Positions 33,222-35,335 of a DNA stretch of 35,335 nt are shown here, one piece after another (position 1 is the first letter of the stretch; the number at the start of each line of letters is the position of its first letter). A program made the translations under genes and the position numbers. The DNA comes from a bacterium (GTDB taxonomy: Bacteria > Hydrothermota > Hydrothermia > UBA1063). Location of the stretch: NCBI GenBank assembly GCA_030019025.1, contig JASEFR010000014.1, positions 1 to 35,335 of the forward strand, given 5' to 3'. The notes beneath the pieces are model-generated. The model had not been told where the DNA came from and ran no database searches. It was given only the letters and a program-made list of their open reading frames with translations.

Positions 33222-35335
33222 ATGAACTCGCTTGTTTTGGTTTTTCAACTTCTTTTCTCTTTTGGTTTATTTGACGATCCCTTCTATCAGTATCTCAGAA
33301 ACAGTTATGGCATTTTTGACAGTGTTTATGTAGAGGAGAACCTCGTTTATTTCGGGAAGTACAAGGGGACTGAAGAGATAGTTTTAGACTCTGCTGTTTC
33401 CTACGATCGTTTTAAAATGGCGAGAACAAGAGAGATTATCTACAGAAACCTTATTGAGAGGCAAAGCGAAAATTTAGAGACTGCATCTAAAACCACAGGT
33501 AGCAGAGGAGTAATTCCTACTATACAAATTCCTGTTTACATGCCTCCTTCCTTTTCCTTTCTTGGCAAAGAAGGTGCGAAGATTGACATTGACGGAACCC
33601 AGTCGGTTAGACTCAGTTTTGAAAAAAACGTTACCCATGATCCATTAAGTTACATTGGTAAAGGAACTTCAAGTTACTTTAACCCCCAGCTGGAGCAACA
33701 GTTGAGGCTAAGTTTAAATGCTTTTATTGGAAGCAAATTGAGTGTAAACATTGACCACGATTCGGAGAGGCAGGACGAGACGAAAAATAAAGTGATTGTG
33801 AAATTTCAGGGTGAGGAAGATGATGTCGTAAAACTCATTGAACTTGGTGATACGAGGGTGACTTTACCATCAACGCGATTTGCAAGTTTTCCCGGCCAGA
33901 CAAAAGAGGGACTTTTTGGCTTTAATTCTCTATTCCAATTTGGTCCTTTAAAAATCCAGGCTATAGCTACAAGGGAAAAAGGAGAAAGCCAAACTACGAG
34001 TCTTTCAAGAGGTGCAGTGCAGGATAGCTTCTTGCTTTATGGGAAGGATTTCGAAAAATTCAGATTTTTCTACATCCCTGAAGCCGAGTCAATAGTGTCT
34101 ATTCAGGTCTTCATTGATGAGCAGAGGGGAATACAGCCGGGAAAAACAATACCAGGATTTGCCTATTTCTATGGGTATGACAGTGCTACGGGGATGTACT
34201 TGCCCGACTCCGCACTCAAAGAGTATGGGAATTTCAAAGCCCTTATCTATGGAGAAGATTTTATCTATTATCCGGATTCAAAAGTTCTTGAACTTGCCAC
34301 AAGAGCGGGTGAAAACTACGTTATTGCAGTATCTTACCAAACGAGTACTGGAAGGCGTGTAGGTGTTTTGGCAGATACGATTCTTGACAGTTTAAGGTTG
34401 GTGAAGCCTTCCAGTTATCCTCTTTACATTGATTCCCTTTTTACCAGGTCAGACACCTTGAAAGCTCAATTGTGGAATACAATGCTTATGAACATATACG
34501 ATGTAAGGGCTTCTTATATAACTCCTGAGAATATCGATATTCAAATTGGTAGGGACTCCTCTGGCGTGATAGTTTGGGGGGAAAATGGACGGAGTTATCT
34601 TAATATTCTTGGAGTTGACGAAAACAATGATGGAAAGGTTGACCTGGTGAGGCAGGTTGGTCAGAACACTATTGATATTCTGGATCTAAATAAAGGAATT
34701 CTGATCTTTCCCATTTCCAGGCCGTTTATTTATGATTCGCTGAGCAGTCCGGATTCCTTAATCTACAAAAAAACGAGATTTTCTTATAGTGAGGGAACGA
34801 AATACGTTATAAAAGTTATCAAGAGGCAAATATCCCGAGAGATATACCTGAATCAGAGTAATATCCTTGAAAACAGTGAGGTTGTAAAGTACAACGGTAG
34901 AGTATTGGAGAGGGGAAAAGATTACACGATCGATTACAGCTTGGGAAAAATCATTATAAATGATGAGAACATTCTCAGAGACCCAAATGCAAGGATTGAT
35001 ATCTCTTTTGATTATGCGCCTCTTTTCAGTATAAAGGATAAATCCCTCTGGGGAATGAGGTTTGAAGTTCCTTTAACTGCCGATTTAAAAATAGGTGGCA
35101 GTCTCATGGGCAGGTCCGAGTCTTCGCCCGTAAAGAGGCCATCTATTGGAAGTGAACCTACAAGAAGTGTTGTGGGAGAACTTGATTTAATTTTAGATAC
35201 AAAAGTTCCCCAACTAACTGATTTGTTTAATAAAGTCAGTTTTAATAAGACTCAGGCACCATCAACTCTTAGAATTCAGGGCGAAATAGCAAGGTCATAC
35301 CCAAACCCCAATACTAAAAACTTCGCTTACATTGA
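33222..35335 (+). CDS. SprA-like outer-membrane protein, N-terminal part (cut by window end)
   Basis: An open frame of at least 704 codons runs from ATG 33222 to the window edge with no stop. It begins with a hydrophobic stretch (MNSLVLVFQLLFSFGLFD), probably a signal peptide. The order of segments matches the N-terminal half of SprA (Sov), the giant translocon barrel of the type IX secretion system: NPQLEQQLRLSLNAFIGSKL, the acidic VKFQGEEDDVVKLIELGDT followed by LPSTRFASFPGQTKEGLFGF, then IATREKGESQTTSL, and later VVKYNGRVLERGKDYTIDY with GKIIINDENILRDPNARIDI. SprA is usually above 2,000 residues, so most of the barrel lies beyond the window. Assignment is from motif order by eye. Whether it exports proteins or is a SprA-derived barrel in a cell without the full system cannot be told here. 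Confidence 0.75.
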   Translation, partial: MNSLVLVFQLLFSFGLFDDPFYQYLRNSYGIFDSVYVEENLVYFGKYKGTEEIVLDSAVSYDRFKMARTREIIYRNLIERQSENLETASKTTGSRGVIPTIQIPVYMPPSFSFLGKEGAKIDIDGTQSVRLSFEKNVTHDPLSYIGKGTSSYFNPQLEQQLRLSLNAFIGSKLSVNIDHDSERQDETKNKVIVKFQGEEDDVVKLIELGDTRVTLPSTRFASFPGQTKEGLFGFNSLFQFGPLKIQAIATREKGESQTTSLSRGAVQDSFLLYGKDFEKFRFFYIPEAESIVSIQVFIDEQRGIQPGKTIPGFAYFYGYDSATGMYLPDSALKEYGNFKALIYGEDFIYYPDSKVLELATRAGENYVIAVSYQTSTGRRVGVLADTILDSLRLVKPSSYPLYIDSLFTRSDTLKAQLWNTMLMNIYDVRASYITPENIDIQIGRDSSGVIVWGENGRSYLNILGVDENNDGKVDLVRQVGQNTIDILDLNKGILIFPISRPFIYDSLSSPDSLIYKKTRFSYSEGTKYVIKVIKRQISREIYLNQSNILENSEVVKYNGRVLERGKDYTIDYSLGKIIINDENILRDPNARIDISFDYAPLFSIKDKSLWGMRFEVPLTADLKIGGSLMGRSESSPVKRPSIGSEPTRSVVGELDLILDTKVPQLTDLFNKVSFNKTQAPSTLRIQGEIARSYPNPNTKNFAYI

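Noticed and set aside
34114-34362. Plus-strand open frame of 82 codons
   Set aside because: It lies in another frame of the long SprA-like coding region, which stays open throughout.

Overview
The window is a gene-dense stretch of a bacterial chromosome. It opens with the 3' part of a 23S rRNA gene and a 5S rRNA gene, followed by about 33 protein genes, almost all on the + strand and often overlapping by a few bases. Bacterial hallmarks include GroES/GroEL, GrpE/DnaK/DnaJ, Rho, RpoD, DnaG primase, S21, FabH and MEP-pathway IspDF. Two features point to an uncultured lineage of, or near, the Fibrobacteres-Chlorobi-Bacteroidetes (FCB) group, for example WOR-3/Stahlbacteria-like (inference). One is a long SprA-like outer-membrane protein at the right edge. 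The other is an archaeal-type pair, geranylgeranylglyceryl phosphate synthase plus geranylgeranyl reductase. The rRNA looks much more GC-rich than the AT-leaning protein genes, which hints at, but does not prove, a warm habitat.

Layout. (1) 1-1191: rRNA operon end (23S, 5S, no tRNA). (2) 1216-6273: a small membrane-anchored SH3-like protein, GG-reductase, GGGP synthase, an HD hydrolase, Rho and RsmA, nearly back to back. (3) 6217-7440: cinA on the minus strand, its 3' end overlapping rsmA. (4) 7514-9547: promoter, groES, groEL and a strong hairpin terminator/attenuator. (5) 9568-20662: fmdB-type zinc ribbon, grpE, dnaK, dnaJ, rsmE, rpsU, a Smr-less mutS2, dnaG, rpoD and fused ispDF, a merger of a heat-shock operon with the classical rpsU-dnaG-rpoD operon. 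(6) 20659-22391: minus-strand Na/Pi cotransporter and PhoU-like protein. (7) 22392-23325: a 0.93-kb gap holding a 47-codon Cys-rich mini-gene, several hairpins and a near-consensus promoter. (8) 23326-28223: outer-membrane-type protein, TrkH/TrkA-type potassium uptake, TPR-like protein, ZIP metal transporter and prenyl diphosphate synthase. (9) 28224-33190: DUF212/PAP2-like membrane protein, M50 protease, FabH, HAD phosphatase, inositol-monophosphatase-family protein and CCA-adding/poly(A) polymerase-type enzyme. (10) 33222-end: SprA-like gene, cut by the window edge.

How they fit together. The isoprenoid/lipid thread is the most notable: IspDF makes MEP precursors, the polyprenyl synthase elongates them, GGGPS would attach a prenyl chain to glycerol-1-phosphate, and the reductase would saturate it. 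FabH represents ordinary fatty-acid synthesis, so the cell may be able to make both lipid types. No UbiA-type second prenyltransferase and no glycerol-1-phosphate dehydrogenase lie in the window, so the pathway is incomplete here. I found no CRISPR array, insertion sequence, phage gene, tRNA or CIRCE operator.
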